A stretch of DNA of 64,000 nt, taken from the NCBI RefSeq assembly GCF_020005365.1, contig NZ_JACNML010000005.1, positions 1 to 64,000 of the forward strand, given 5' to 3'. The DNA comes from Kangiella shandongensis. GTDB lineage: Bacteria > Pseudomonadota > Gammaproteobacteria > Enterobacterales > Kangiellaceae. Shown here piece after piece: positions 33,856-43,019 of the stretch. The translations under genes and the position numbers were made by a program. The notes under the pieces are model-generated. The model ran no database searches. It was not told the DNA's origin and worked only from the letters and a program-made list of their open reading frames with translations. How positions within the stretch are numbered: the stretch's first letter is position 1; every line of letters begins with the position of its first letter.

Positions 33856-35389
33856 CTCCCCCATTACCTTCGGTAAGGGCAAAATCACAATTGAAGATAT
33901 TAATGCACTGGCAAAAGGGCAGGTCGAAGCCCGTTTAAATCCAGCACCTGATTTTAAAGCCAAAATTCAGCAGGGTGCAGATTTCCTCAGGGATCTGTTG
34001 CAGGAAGATGGGGTTATTTACGGTGTTACTACCGGTTATGGTGACTCGGTCACCGAGCAGGTGCCGTTATCCAATGTGCATGAATTGCCACTGCATCTGA
34101 CTCGCTTCCACGGTTGTGGTATGGGCGATATCTTTTCCGTGGAGCAGACCCGTGCAATTCTCGGCGCACGGCTGGCTTCCTTAAGTCAGGGGTACTCAGG
34201 CGTTAGCTGGCGATTGTTAGAACAGCTGGAAACCTTATTGCAACAAGACATTATGCCGCGCATCCCGCAGGAAGGTTCCGTTGGCGCCAGCGGTGATTTG
34301 ACACCTTTATCTTACGTCGCGGCAGCGCTGATTGGTGAACGCGATGTGATGTATCATGGTAAAACCTTACCCACAGAAGACGTTTTCAGGCAACTGGGAA
34401 TTGAGCCGATAAAATTACAGCCAAAAGAAGGGCTAGCCGTGATGAATGGTACGGCCGTGATGACCGCTCTCGCCTGTCTCGCATACCAACGTGCCGAATA
34501 CCTTATCGAACTTTGCTCTCGCATCACCGCCCTGTGTTCTACGGCGCTTCAAGGTAACAGCGCGCACTTTGATGAAATTCTGTTTAATGCCAAGCCTCAC
34601 CCGGGACAAAATCAGATCGCGGCCTGGATTCGCGACGATCTGAATCACCACCGCCATCCACGTAACTCGAGCCGACTCCAGGATCGCTACTCGATACGCT
34701 GCGCGCCACACATTATTGGCGCGGTAAAGGACTCGATGCCCTGGATTCGCCAAATGATCGAGACCGAATTGAACAGCGCCAATGACAACCCGATTATTGA
34801 TGGCGCAGGCCAGCATGTACTGCACGGCGGTCATTTTTACGGTGGCCACATCGCCATGGTGATGGATACCTTAAAAACCGGTATCGCAAACCTGGCCGAT
34901 CTGATGGACCGCCAGATGGCACTGCTGATGGACCGAAAGTTTAACAATGGCTTACCGAACAATTTATCGGCCGCTGAAGATGGCAGAAAGCCGATTAACC
35001 ATGGCTTTAAAGCGGTACAAATCGGCATCAGTGCCTGGACCGCCGAAGCCTTGAAGAACACCATGCCTGCCAGCGTGTTCTCACGCTCTACCGAATGCCA
35101 TAATCAGGACAAGGTCAGCATGGGGACCATTGCCGCCCGTGATTGCCTGCGCATACTTGAATTAACCGAGCAGGTCGCGGCTGCCTCGCTCATGGCATCG
35201 GTGCAAGCGGTGCAGCTGCGTATCAATCATAACGAACTCGAGCCAGACTCTTTATCTGACTCTATTACCACGACGCTAGAGGAAGTATTCCAGCACTTCA
35301 GCCTGGTCGATGAAGATCGCCCGCTGGAACAGGAGCTGCGTCATTTTGTTGAGCTGATCCAGCGACAGCATTGGAGCACTTATGGATAA
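33842..35389 (+). CDS. Aromatic amino acid ammonia-lyase (HAL/TAL/PAL family)
   Basis: The enzyme removes ammonia from an aromatic amino acid, most likely tyrosine here, to give the cinnamate-type starter of the polyene. The self-made MIO cofactor triad is Ala149-Ser150-Gly151 in EGSVGASGDLTPLSY, and the catalytic tyrosine loop is VIYGVTTGYG (Tyr60). The substrate-selectivity pair is Phe89-His90 (LTRFHGCGMG), unlike the Ser-His of typical histidine lyases. The GTG start at 33842 overlaps the previous gene by 14 bases. The 515-residue length fits the family. Confidence 0.87.
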   Translation: MTTTSSPITFGKGKITIEDINALAKGQVEARLNPAPDFKAKIQQGADFLRDLLQEDGVIYGVTTGYGDSVTEQVPLSNVHELPLHLTRFHGCGMGDIFSVEQTRAILGARLASLSQGYSGVSWRLLEQLETLLQQDIMPRIPQEGSVGASGDLTPLSYVAAALIGERDVMYHGKTLPTEDVFRQLGIEPIKLQPKEGLAVMNGTAVMTALACLAYQRAEYLIELCSRITALCSTALQGNSAHFDEILFNAKPHPGQNQIAAWIRDDLNHHRHPRNSSRLQDRYSIRCAPHIIGAVKDSMPWIRQMIETELNSANDNPIIDGAGQHVLHGGHFYGGHIAMVMDTLKTGIANLADLMDRQMALLMDRKFNNGLPNNLSAAEDGRKPINHGFKAVQIGISAWTAEALKNTMPASVFSRSTECHNQDKVSMGTIAARDCLRILELTEQVAAASLMASVQAVQLRINHNELEPDSLSDSITTTLEEVFQHFSLVDEDRPLEQELRHFVELIQRQHWSTYG

Positions 35390-35822
35390 TTCGCAACTGA
35401 AAAGAATGGCAATTGCCGCAGAGTACTTCGTTGAGGTTCCATTTTTCGACCTCGATCCGATGCATATTGTATGGCATGGCAATTACGTTAAGTACTTCGA
35501 AGAAGCTCGCTGTCAGCTCTTACGCAAGATTGACTACGATTATCCACAGATGAAGCAATCGGGTTACTACTGGCCCATTATTGATATGCGCCTGAAGTAT
35601 GTTAAACCCGCACGCTATGGTGAAAAGCTGATTTGCGTAGCAACCCTGACGGAGTTTGAAAATCGCCTTAAGATCGACTATCAAATTCAACAGGCCAATA
35701 ATGGCGAGAAACTCTGCAAAGGTTATACGGTCCAAGTTGCAGTAACCACCGACGACTTTGAGATGCAACTCGTTTCACCGACGGTATTAAAACAAAAAAT
35801 AGAGAACTACTGCCAACAATGA
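35382..35822 (+). CDS. 4HBT-family acyl thioesterase of the APE cluster
   Basis: The 146-residue hotdog protein has the 4-hydroxybenzoyl-CoA thioesterase pattern EVPFFDLDPMHIVWHGNYVKYFEEAR, where the Asp in DLDPMH is the family's catalytic acid. It could release the finished polyene or proofread misloaded ACPs. The start overlaps the lyase gene by eight bases and the stop overlaps the next gene by four. Confidence 0.85.
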   Translation: MDNSQLKRMAIAAEYFVEVPFFDLDPMHIVWHGNYVKYFEEARCQLLRKIDYDYPQMKQSGYYWPIIDMRLKYVKPARYGEKLICVATLTEFENRLKIDYQIQQANNGEKLCKGYTVQVAVTTDDFEMQLVSPTVLKQKIENYCQQ

Positions 35823-36457
35823 AAATACACACATTCAAGTTTTCAATACTGCTTTTGCTTGCCGCGCTAGTAGCATTAATCTCGCCACAAATCAGCAGTG
35901 CCACAGACGAAGGTTGCGAGCTGAACGCTATCGCAACCAAGCTTCAGTCACAGCCAGAATTGTCCCGCTTCGAGCAGGAAAAGTCCATCAAGGTACTGTC
36001 CAAACCACTGTACTCCAGCGGCTATCTGCTATTAAGCCAGGACTCGGGGCTGGTGTGGCAAACACTGGAACCGATTAAAAGCACTACCGTCATAACCGAT
36101 ACCGAATTCAAGCAATACAATAAAAGTGATCAGTTGATTAGCCTACCCGACAATGGCAACCAGCCAGCCAGCCAGCTGATCTCATCTACATTTCTAGCCA
36201 TTCTCTCAGGTAGTTTTACCGAGCTGGACAAAAATTTTACCGTCGCTACCCGCTGTGATGACAGCCAATGGACTATATCGCTGACGCCGACCAATTCAAC
36301 CATCGACAATGTAATGCACCACATTACAGTCACCGGTTCGCAGCGCATACAACGGATCGCATTCACGGAAGCTAACGATGACGTGACCCAGCTGTCATTC
36401 ACCCCTGACACCACTGAGCACATGATCACGCAGTTAAGGGAATATCTTGTCGACTAA
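35819..36457 (+). CDS. LolA-like periplasmic protein of the APE cluster
   Basis: The 212-residue protein has an N-terminal signal (FSILLLLAALVALISPQISSA) and a beta-strand core with LSRFEQEKSIKVLSKPLYSSGYLLLS, which matches LolA-type outer membrane lipoprotein carriers. It likely shuttles the hydrophobic pigment lipid across the periplasm from the MMPL exporter encoded next. The stop overlaps that gene's TTG start. Confidence 0.8.
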   Translation: MKIHTFKFSILLLLAALVALISPQISSATDEGCELNAIATKLQSQPELSRFEQEKSIKVLSKPLYSSGYLLLSQDSGLVWQTLEPIKSTTVITDTEFKQYNKSDQLISLPDNGNQPASQLISSTFLAILSGSFTELDKNFTVATRCDDSQWTISLTPTNSTIDNVMHHITVTGSQRIQRIAFTEANDDVTQLSFTPDTTEHMITQLREYLVD

Positions 36458-38771
36458 TATTAGAACCCTGATATGGACTTTAATGCTGGCAGTAACGGGA
36501 TGGCTCTTTTATAGCCATTTAACCTCTGGCTTTAGGGTTGAAACCAATATACTTAAATTACTGCCAAAGACCGAAGTCGACCCGTTCGCCGAAGAGGCCT
36601 TCACACGCTTCTCCGATAATAACTTTAAGCAGATTATCGTTGCCGTTTCCGCCGATGATAAAAGTCAAGTCAGCGGTGCTGCCAAACAGCTAATCTCCCA
36701 GCTTAAGCAAACCGAGTTAATCGCTTCCTTTACCTCACAGTTAACACAGAAAGAGCAAGAAGCGGTCGGCAAACTGTATTTCGATCACCGCTTCCATTTA
36801 TTGACCGACAGGGATCGCCAGTTGATGCTAGAGCAGGGCAGTCAACCCTTTCTGGATGCAACCCTGCAGCTAGTTTACTCACCACTCTCCGGGCAATTGA
36901 TCGGCTTAATTCCAACCGATCCTTATTTACTTTCTTATCGTTACCTGCAGAACCTAAATGCTAAAGGCGGCAAGCAACAACAGGGACAACTCGATGACGG
37001 ATTCATTCTGTTCGAACAGGAAGAACAGTACACAGCACTGATTAGTGCCACTTTACAAACATCGCCGTTTGATACCCATACCCAGGACACTGTCACCACA
37101 CTGCTGCATGATTTTGAGCAAAATAATCCTGAATTAACTTTGCTTAAAACTGGCGCCGTTTTTTATGCTCAACATGCTGCTGCTTCGGCCAAACAAGAAA
37201 TTTCGACCATTGGACTCGGCTCCTTAATTGCCGTCATCCTACTGCTCATTGTTGCCTTTAGAAGTACGGCGCCACTGCTATTAACCCTGACCTCATTGGC
37301 TAGTGGTATTTTTATTGCCTTCACAGTGGTCCACTGGTTTTTTGGTTCGATCCATGTTCTAACGCTGGTCTTCGGCTCCAGCCTGGTTGGAGTTGCCGTC
37401 GATTACGCCTTCCATTATTTTGCCAGCGCCAATAAACACCGGCATCCATTACGCCACATTCTCATCGCTATCAGCATGGGACTGGTATCCAGCGTCATTG
37501 GCTATATTGCCCTGTTTACCGCGCCATTTCCCGGGCTGCGGCAAATGGCGCTATTCTGTGCCACCGGACTGGCTGGCGCCTTCTTAACTGTGGTGTTATT
37601 GTTCGACCGCATTCCTTACCGAGTGGCCACTCCGAACTGGCTACTTCGTTGTTTCAAGAGTCACCTACGAGTCAGTCGTCACGCGTCCAATAACACCTTC
37701 ATTTTGATGCTGCTGTTAGCACCTTTAACTGCTGGCTATCTTCTGCTAAATACCGAGCAGGACAACGATAATATCCGCCAATTACAGTCCATACCACCTG
37801 AGCTATACCAGCAGGAACAACAGATTAAAGAGCTGGTTAATGCACCCGCGACCAATCAGTTTTTCGTGGTTAAAGCGGAAAATAAACAACTGCTGCTCGA
37901 AAAATTACAGCAGCTGGAGCCACAACTGCAACAACTGGTATCGTCTGCAGTCATTGATGGTTACCAGCACCCGGCCCAGTTCGTGCCCAGTGCACAACAA
38001 CAGCGTAACGATTACCAGCTGCTCGGGAAACGACTACTGAATGATAACTTTCAGCAGTTGCTTGAATTAGGTTTGTTGCAACCAGCTCAAATCTCCAAAC
38101 TTAAACAAAATTATCAGCAGCAGACTCCGCTCGGCATCAATGAGTGGCTTAATTCACCGCTCGGTCAACGCTTTAATTATTTGTGGTTAGGTCAAATCGA
38201 ACAACAGCAAGCCAGTATTATTACACTGAATAATATTCATGACCTTGAGGCCTTACAGCAGGCGGCACAAGCACACGACTACCTCTACTTTATTAACAAA
38301 GTCGAAAAGATCTCGACTCTGTTTGCCAATTATCGTGAATTAGCATTACTGATGCTGTTAACTGCACTGGGTATTATTTTTATCCTGTTAACCGTTAAGT
38401 ACCGTCCTATAATTGCCGCATATGTACTGCTTGGGCCTGTCATTGCAGCGGCATTTGCGGTCATCGTTAACATTAGTATCAATGGTAGTTTTAACCTATT
38501 CAGTACGCTGGCCCTGTTTTTAGTTTTTGGTATTGGTATCGACTATGGCCTGTTCTATGCCGAGGCAAAAACTCGCTCAAGCTATATCAACCTTGCCATC
38601 GGTTTATCGGCCATTACCACTTTACTGTCTTTTGGCCTGCTATCACTCAGTGCAACGCCGGCAATCCATGCTTTTGGCTTAACCATGTTGACCGGAATTT
38701 TGACCGTTTTCCTCTTATCCCCGATACTGGGCCATCTAATATACAGCACAAAAGGGTTACCGCATGAGTAA
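36447..38771 (+). CDS. MMPL/RND-type exporter of the APE cluster
   Basis: The 774-residue membrane protein has an N-terminal helix (TLIWTLMLAVTGWLFYSH), a periplasmic loop, a helix bundle around 255-400, a second loop and a final bundle around 635-765. FGSSLVGVAVDYAFHYF and FGIGIDYGLFYAEAKTRSS are the two motif segments with the membrane Asp residues of RND pumps. Start is TTG 36447, preceded by AAGGGA. With the LolA-like protein and the DUF3261 lipoprotein it probably moves the pigment to the outer membrane. Confidence 0.87.
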   Translation: MSTNIRTLIWTLMLAVTGWLFYSHLTSGFRVETNILKLLPKTEVDPFAEEAFTRFSDNNFKQIIVAVSADDKSQVSGAAKQLISQLKQTELIASFTSQLTQKEQEAVGKLYFDHRFHLLTDRDRQLMLEQGSQPFLDATLQLVYSPLSGQLIGLIPTDPYLLSYRYLQNLNAKGGKQQQGQLDDGFILFEQEEQYTALISATLQTSPFDTHTQDTVTTLLHDFEQNNPELTLLKTGAVFYAQHAAASAKQEISTIGLGSLIAVILLLIVAFRSTAPLLLTLTSLASGIFIAFTVVHWFFGSIHVLTLVFGSSLVGVAVDYAFHYFASANKHRHPLRHILIAISMGLVSSVIGYIALFTAPFPGLRQMALFCATGLAGAFLTVVLLFDRIPYRVATPNWLLRCFKSHLRVSRHASNNTFILMLLLAPLTAGYLLLNTEQDNDNIRQLQSIPPELYQQEQQIKELVNAPATNQFFVVKAENKQLLLEKLQQLEPQLQQLVSSAVIDGYQHPAQFVPSAQQQRNDYQLLGKRLLNDNFQQLLELGLLQPAQISKLKQNYQQQTPLGINEWLNSPLGQRFNYLWLGQIEQQQASIITLNNIHDLEALQQAAQAHDYLYFINKVEKISTLFANYRELALLMLLTALGIIFILLTVKYRPIIAAYVLLGPVIAAAFAVIVNISINGSFNLFSTLALFLVFGIGIDYGLFYAEAKTRSSYINLAIGLSAITTLLSFGLLSLSATPAIHAFGLTMLTGILTVFLLSPILGHLIYSTKGLPHE

Positions 38772-40014
38772 TGATGCCCCACAATATGACGTGATCATCA
38801 TCGGTGCGGGCCCTGCTGGCAGCATGGCTGCCAGCCTGTTAACGCAACAGCAATTAAAGGTACTGGTGGTCGAAAAGCAACAGTTCCCACGCTTTTCCAT
38901 TGGCGAAAGCCTGTTGCCCCAGTCGATGACCTACCTGCAGGAAGCCAAGCTATTATCGGCTGTTGAAAACGCGGCTGATAAACTCGGTTTTCAGTACAAG
39001 AATGGCGCCGCCTTTTATGCTAAAGGTCATTACAGTGACTTCGACTTCTCGCAGAAATTCAGCGCGGGTCCGAGCCACACCTATCAGGTCAAACGTGCCG
39101 ACTTTGATCAGTTGCTGGCGAATGAAGCAGAAAAGCAGGGCGCAGAATTTAAATTTGGCTACCAGCTTACAGACATACAACTGGAGCCCCAGCCCAGCCT
39201 TACTTTAGAAGATGAACAAGGCGATATAACTCAAGTCGAGGCACGATTTGTATTGGATGCCAGCGGCTTTGCTCGCGTACTACCCAGACTGCTGAACCTC
39301 GACCAGCCCAGCGACTTTCCGGTCCGTAGCTCGGTGTTTTGCCATATCGAGGACAAGATCACCGACTCAGGTTACGACCGCAATAAAATTTTAATCGAAA
39401 CCCACCCGCAGCTGAAAGACGTATGGTACTGGCTTATTCCATTTGCCGATGGTACCGCATCGCTTGGCTGCGTTGCCAAGCCCGAATACTTTGAGCGGCT
39501 GTCACCGACGGCGGTACCGGAGTCAATGCTCGAGCAGGCGGTAGCGCAAACCCAGCGCTGTAAAAAATTGCTCGCATCATCGCGCAACATCTCACCGGTA
39601 CAGCACATCACCGGCTACTCGTCGAACGTAAAGCAACTTTATGGCACCAATTATGCTCTACTCGGTAACGCTGGTGAGTTTCTTGATCCTATCTTTTCAT
39701 CTGGAGTTACCATTGCCTTCAAGTCGGCCAAGCTGGCCAGCGAGGTATTAACCCGACAGTTCAGCGGAGAGCAGTATTGCTGGCAGTCCCAGTTTGCCCA
39801 ACCTTTGCAACAGGGTGTTGATACCTTTAAGGCGTTTGTCTGCTCATGGTATCAGGGGCAGCTCCAGGATATTATTCATTTTGAACAGGCGCCTGCCAAT
39901 ATCCGAGAAATGGTGTGCTCAGTTTTAGCCGGCTATGCCTGGGATCATGACAACTCGTTCGTGCAACAGCCAGAGCGCCGCCTACGGGTACTGGGGGAAT
40001 TATGCGCGTCCTGA
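38764..40014 (+). CDS. FAD-dependent oxidoreductase (halogenase/monooxygenase-like)
   Basis: The 416-residue flavoprotein has the FAD-binding GAGPAGS at 14-20, VVEKQQFPRFSIGESLLP in the position seen in flavin-dependent halogenase-like enzymes, and a late GNAGEFLDPIFSSGVTIAF block. A halogenase would also show a WxWxIP motif; here VWYWLIPFADG is seen, which is only similar. It may hydroxylate or otherwise tailor the aryl head group, or act as a dehydrogenase. Its stop overlaps the next gene by 13 bases. Confidence 0.78.
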   Translation: MSNDAPQYDVIIIGAGPAGSMAASLLTQQQLKVLVVEKQQFPRFSIGESLLPQSMTYLQEAKLLSAVENAADKLGFQYKNGAAFYAKGHYSDFDFSQKFSAGPSHTYQVKRADFDQLLANEAEKQGAEFKFGYQLTDIQLEPQPSLTLEDEQGDITQVEARFVLDASGFARVLPRLLNLDQPSDFPVRSSVFCHIEDKITDSGYDRNKILIETHPQLKDVWYWLIPFADGTASLGCVAKPEYFERLSPTAVPESMLEQAVAQTQRCKKLLASSRNISPVQHITGYSSNVKQLYGTNYALLGNAGEFLDPIFSSGVTIAFKSAKLASEVLTRQFSGEQYCWQSQFAQPLQQGVDTFKAFVCSWYQGQLQDIIHFEQAPANIREMVCSVLAGYAWDHDNSFVQQPERRLRVLGELCAS

Positions 40015-40616
40015 TTTGCCTCCTGCTATGCAACGCTCTGCTCATCGGCTGTTCTAGCCACTACCGTAGTTCACAGCAGCGGGTGTTTATTGCGGAGCAG
40101 GTGTCCTTCGAATTAATTTCACAGGTCCCCTTTAGTAATGGCCTCAATCTGACTCAAAGCGCTACTGCGACTTATCAAAAGCAAAGTCACGACCTGATTT
40201 TCCAAACGGAAATTCAACGAGGGCAACTGGCCATGGTTGGCTTAACACCAACTGGTACGCGACTGTTTACCATCATCTTGCAGGGCGGTGAAATCAATGC
40301 TCATGGTTTATCTGCAATGGTCGATAAGATTAAACCACAATATTTATTAGCCGACCTCCAGCTCAGCCTATGGCCTATACAGCAGGTTCAGCAGGCAATT
40401 AAAGGTGGCCAGGCGAGGCAGGTTTCGACAAGCAAAAGAGTCATACAACGCAATGGGGAAACGGTGATTAGCGTTGAATATAGCCAACAGCCGGCGTTTC
40501 ATGGCATCATTCACTTTACCCACCATGAGCGCGGCTATAGCCTGCACATTGAACCGCTCTCTGTGGATATAGCCGACACAGAGCAAGCAACCGAAAACGA
40601 TAACAATGAACCATAA
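40002..40616 (+). CDS. DUF3261 lipoprotein of the APE cluster
   Basis: The 204-residue protein has a lipobox LIGC (Cys17) and the DUF3261 pattern QLAMVGLTPTGTRLFTI, ADLQLSLWPIQQVQQAI and FHGIIHFTHHERGYSLHIEPL. DUF3261 lipoproteins occur repeatedly in aryl polyene and related clusters beside LolA-like and MMPL genes. It is probably outer membrane anchored, a possible acceptor in the transfer chain. That role is inferred. Confidence 0.82.
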   Translation: MRVLICLLLCNALLIGCSSHYRSSQQRVFIAEQVSFELISQVPFSNGLNLTQSATATYQKQSHDLIFQTEIQRGQLAMVGLTPTGTRLFTIILQGGEINAHGLSAMVDKIKPQYLLADLQLSLWPIQQVQQAIKGGQARQVSTSKRVIQRNGETVISVEYSQQPAFHGIIHFTHHERGYSLHIEPLSVDIADTEQATENDNNEP

Positions 40617-41799
40617 TAACACTGTTTTTCTTAATCATATGGCGCTAGTCAATGCTCTCGGCTTTGAGCATGAGGCTGTGTTGCACCAATTGATTTCCGG
40701 CGACACCGGCGGTATGCAACGCCACCATTCACAGTTGATGGGGCAGGACTTTCTGGTCGGTAAAGTTACACAGGAGCTCCCAACATTACCACCTCCGTTG
40801 AGCCAGCATAATACGCGTAATAATCGCTTGGTTTTACATTGCCTGCAGCAGCTCAACGCCCCTTTAACCAGGCTGTCTGCTAACACGCCACGTCACCGAA
40901 TTGGCGTGGTGATGGGAACCAGCACCTCTGGAATTGCCGAAGGCGAGCGTGCTTTAACCAGCCAAATCCAGCAGGACATATTTCCCGACGAATTTGCTTA
41001 CTCCCAAATTCAGATGTCATCTCCGGCTGAGTTTATCGCTCAATATCTTAAGCTTGGAGGCCCAGCATATTCGGTATCTACCGCCTGCTCTTCCAGCGGA
41101 AAAGTCTTCGCTTCTGCCAGGAGTTTGATTGACAATGATTTATGTGACGTCGTTATTGTCGGTGGCGCGGACTCTCTTTGCGATATGACCCTGAATGGTT
41201 TTAACGCGCTGGAAGCAGTTTCACCCGAACTTTGCCAGCCATTCAGCGTTAATAGAAAAGGTATTAATATCGGTGAAGGCGCGGCATTATTTATCATGAG
41301 CCGTGAACCCAGTGAGGTTGCGCTGCTCGGCGTTGGCGAATCATCCGACGCACACCACATTTCAGCACCACAGCCACAAGGACTTGGCGCTGCGCAAGCG
41401 ATGAGCATGGCGCTGCAAGAGGCTCAGCTTCAGCCTCAAGACATCGACTACCTGAACCTGCATGGCACCGGAACGGCGCTGAATGACAGCATGGAGGCGC
41501 AAGCGGTTGTCAGTAGCTTAAATGAAACCACGCCCTGTAGTTCGACCAAGCCCCTGACGGGACACACGCTGGGCGCAGCCGGAGCCACCGAAACCGCTTT
41601 CTGCTGGCTACTGCTACAGCAGAGACAAACTTCGGCGCTGGCCCTGCACCAGTACGATGGGCAGTTTGATCCGGCCTTGCCCACAATAAACTTAGTCTCA
41701 GGACAGGCTCCGGCCTCACCACCTCGAGTCGCTATGAGCAACTCTTTTGCCTTTGGCGGCAATAACGTCAGTGTTATAATCGGCCAAAAACCGAGGTAA
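40606..41799 (+). CDS. FabF-type beta-ketoacyl-ACP synthase 1 of the APE cluster
   Basis: The 397-residue condensing enzyme has the nucleophile in YSVSTACSSSGK (Cys161), and the two catalytic histidines in LNLHGTGTALND and LTGHTLGAAGATE. It would extend the polyene on the ACP, probably as a heterodimer with the chain-length factor at 27770. The start overlaps the DUF3261 gene by 11 bases. Confidence 0.87.
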   Translation: MNHNNTVFLNHMALVNALGFEHEAVLHQLISGDTGGMQRHHSQLMGQDFLVGKVTQELPTLPPPLSQHNTRNNRLVLHCLQQLNAPLTRLSANTPRHRIGVVMGTSTSGIAEGERALTSQIQQDIFPDEFAYSQIQMSSPAEFIAQYLKLGGPAYSVSTACSSSGKVFASARSLIDNDLCDVVIVGGADSLCDMTLNGFNALEAVSPELCQPFSVNRKGINIGEGAALFIMSREPSEVALLGVGESSDAHHISAPQPQGLGAAQAMSMALQEAQLQPQDIDYLNLHGTGTALNDSMEAQAVVSSLNETTPCSSTKPLTGHTLGAAGATETAFCWLLLQQRQTSALALHQYDGQFDPALPTINLVSGQAPASPPRVAMSNSFAFGGNNVSVIIGQKPR

Positions 41800-41802
41800 G
41801 CC

Positions 41803-42285
41803 ATGCACACGACAAGCATAAAGAAAGAAACCATTTTAGCCGCACCGGTGGCCGATTTTGTGCCGCACTCGGATCCTATGGTACTGCTGGATCGCCTTGT
41901 AGATTTTACCGATAATTCTTTAACCGCCGAAGTGGACATTCAGCCAACGAGTCGTTTTTTTATTCCAGCGGTGAAAGGTATTGAAAGCTGGGTCAGTATC
42001 GAATACATGGCCCAGGCAATAGCCGCCTTGGCAGGAGTTAAGGCCCATCTGGCTGGCGAACCAGTCAAATTAGGTTTTTTGCTAGGTACACGGAAAATGG
42101 ATATTGCATCTCCGCTAATGCTGGCCGGGCAAAGCTACCAAATTCATATCGAAGAGCTTTATATGGATGACTCTGGATTAGGTGCCTTTAGCTGCAGCGT
42201 GACTCAGGACGACACCATTATCAGCGAAGCCAAGCTTAACGTCTTTGAAAGCGACGATACAAATCAATTAACACATAACGAATAA
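41803..42285 (+). CDS. Hotdog dehydratase 2 of the APE cluster
   Basis: The 160-residue protein has the N-terminal block FVPHSDPMVLLDRLVDF and an internal ESWVSIEYMAQAIAALAGV, which mark the APE-type 3-hydroxyacyl-ACP dehydratase of the hotdog superfamily. It is distinct from the FabZ-like protein at 31744; together they may form an unusual dehydratase pair. It lies three bases after the ketosynthase gene and eight before the reductase. Confidence 0.8.
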   Translation: MHTTSIKKETILAAPVADFVPHSDPMVLLDRLVDFTDNSLTAEVDIQPTSRFFIPAVKGIESWVSIEYMAQAIAALAGVKAHLAGEPVKLGFLLGTRKMDIASPLMLAGQSYQIHIEELYMDDSGLGAFSCSVTQDDTIISEAKLNVFESDDTNQLTHNE

Positions 42286-42293
42286 TTACTATC

Positions 42294-43019
42294 ATGAGTA
42301 GAAGAGTCTTAGTTACAGGTTCAAGCCGCGGTATTGGTAAAAGTATCGCCCTACAATTAGCCGAAGACGGCTTTCATATCACCGTGCATTGTCGCTCGGG
42401 AGTGGAGCAGGCCGAAGAAACCATTGAGCAGATAAAACACGCTGGCGGCAGTGCCGGTCTTATTCAGTTCGATATCGCCGATCGCGAGCAAACTCGTTCT
42501 GCTCTTGAGCAGGATGTCGAGCAGCATGGCGCTTATTATGGCGTGGTCTGTAATGCAGGTATTACCCGCGACGGTGCCTTCCCAGCGCTTACCGATAGCG
42601 ACTGGGACGACGTCATTCACACTAATCTCGACGGCTTCTACAATGTGGTTCACCCCTTGGTTATGCCAATGGTACGCAACAAAAAAGGTGGTCGTATCGT
42701 TGCCATGTCTTCCGTTTCCGGCGTTCTAGGAAACCGCGGACAGGTGAATTACAGCGCCTCCAAGGCCGGACTCATTGGTGCCACCAAAGCGCTGGCAGTT
42801 GAATTGGCCCGCCGCAAAATTACGGTCAACTGTGTCGCCCCTGGGCTCATCGAAACCGATATGATCGACGATGAAGTCACCAAGGAAGCGATGAAAGTAA
42901 TTCCGGCCCGCCGCATGGGCAAGCCCGAGGAAATTGCCGGTCTGGTCAGCTATCTGTTCTCGGATTCGGCTGGCTACCTGACGCGACAGGTTATCTCTGT
43001 TAATGGAGGTATGGCCTAA
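42294..43019 (+). CDS. FabG-type 3-ketoacyl-ACP reductase of the APE cluster
   Basis: The 241-residue short-chain dehydrogenase has the cofactor loop TGSSRGIG (8-15), NAGITRDGAFPALTDSDWD and the catalytic Tyr-Lys in VNYSASKAG. It reduces the 3-keto intermediate before dehydration. Its stop shares one base with the ATG of the next ketosynthase gene (TAATG). Confidence 0.88.
   Translation: MSRRVLVTGSSRGIGKSIALQLAEDGFHITVHCRSGVEQAEETIEQIKHAGGSAGLIQFDIADREQTRSALEQDVEQHGAYYGVVCNAGITRDGAFPALTDSDWDDVIHTNLDGFYNVVHPLVMPMVRNKKGGRIVAMSSVSGVLGNRGQVNYSASKAGLIGATKALAVELARRKITVNCVAPGLIETDMIDDEVTKEAMKVIPARRMGKPEEIAGLVSYLFSDSAGYLTRQVISVNGGMA

Noticed and set aside
38764-40014. Tryptophan halogenase call for the flavoprotein
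   Set aside because: The halogenase WxWxIP motif is not intact (WYWLIP), so only a general flavoprotein call is supported.
41040-41408. Minus-strand open frame inside the ketosynthase gene
   Set aside because: It is an antisense shadow of a gene with intact catalytic motifs; it has many Ser and Pro residues and no ribosome binding site that stands out.
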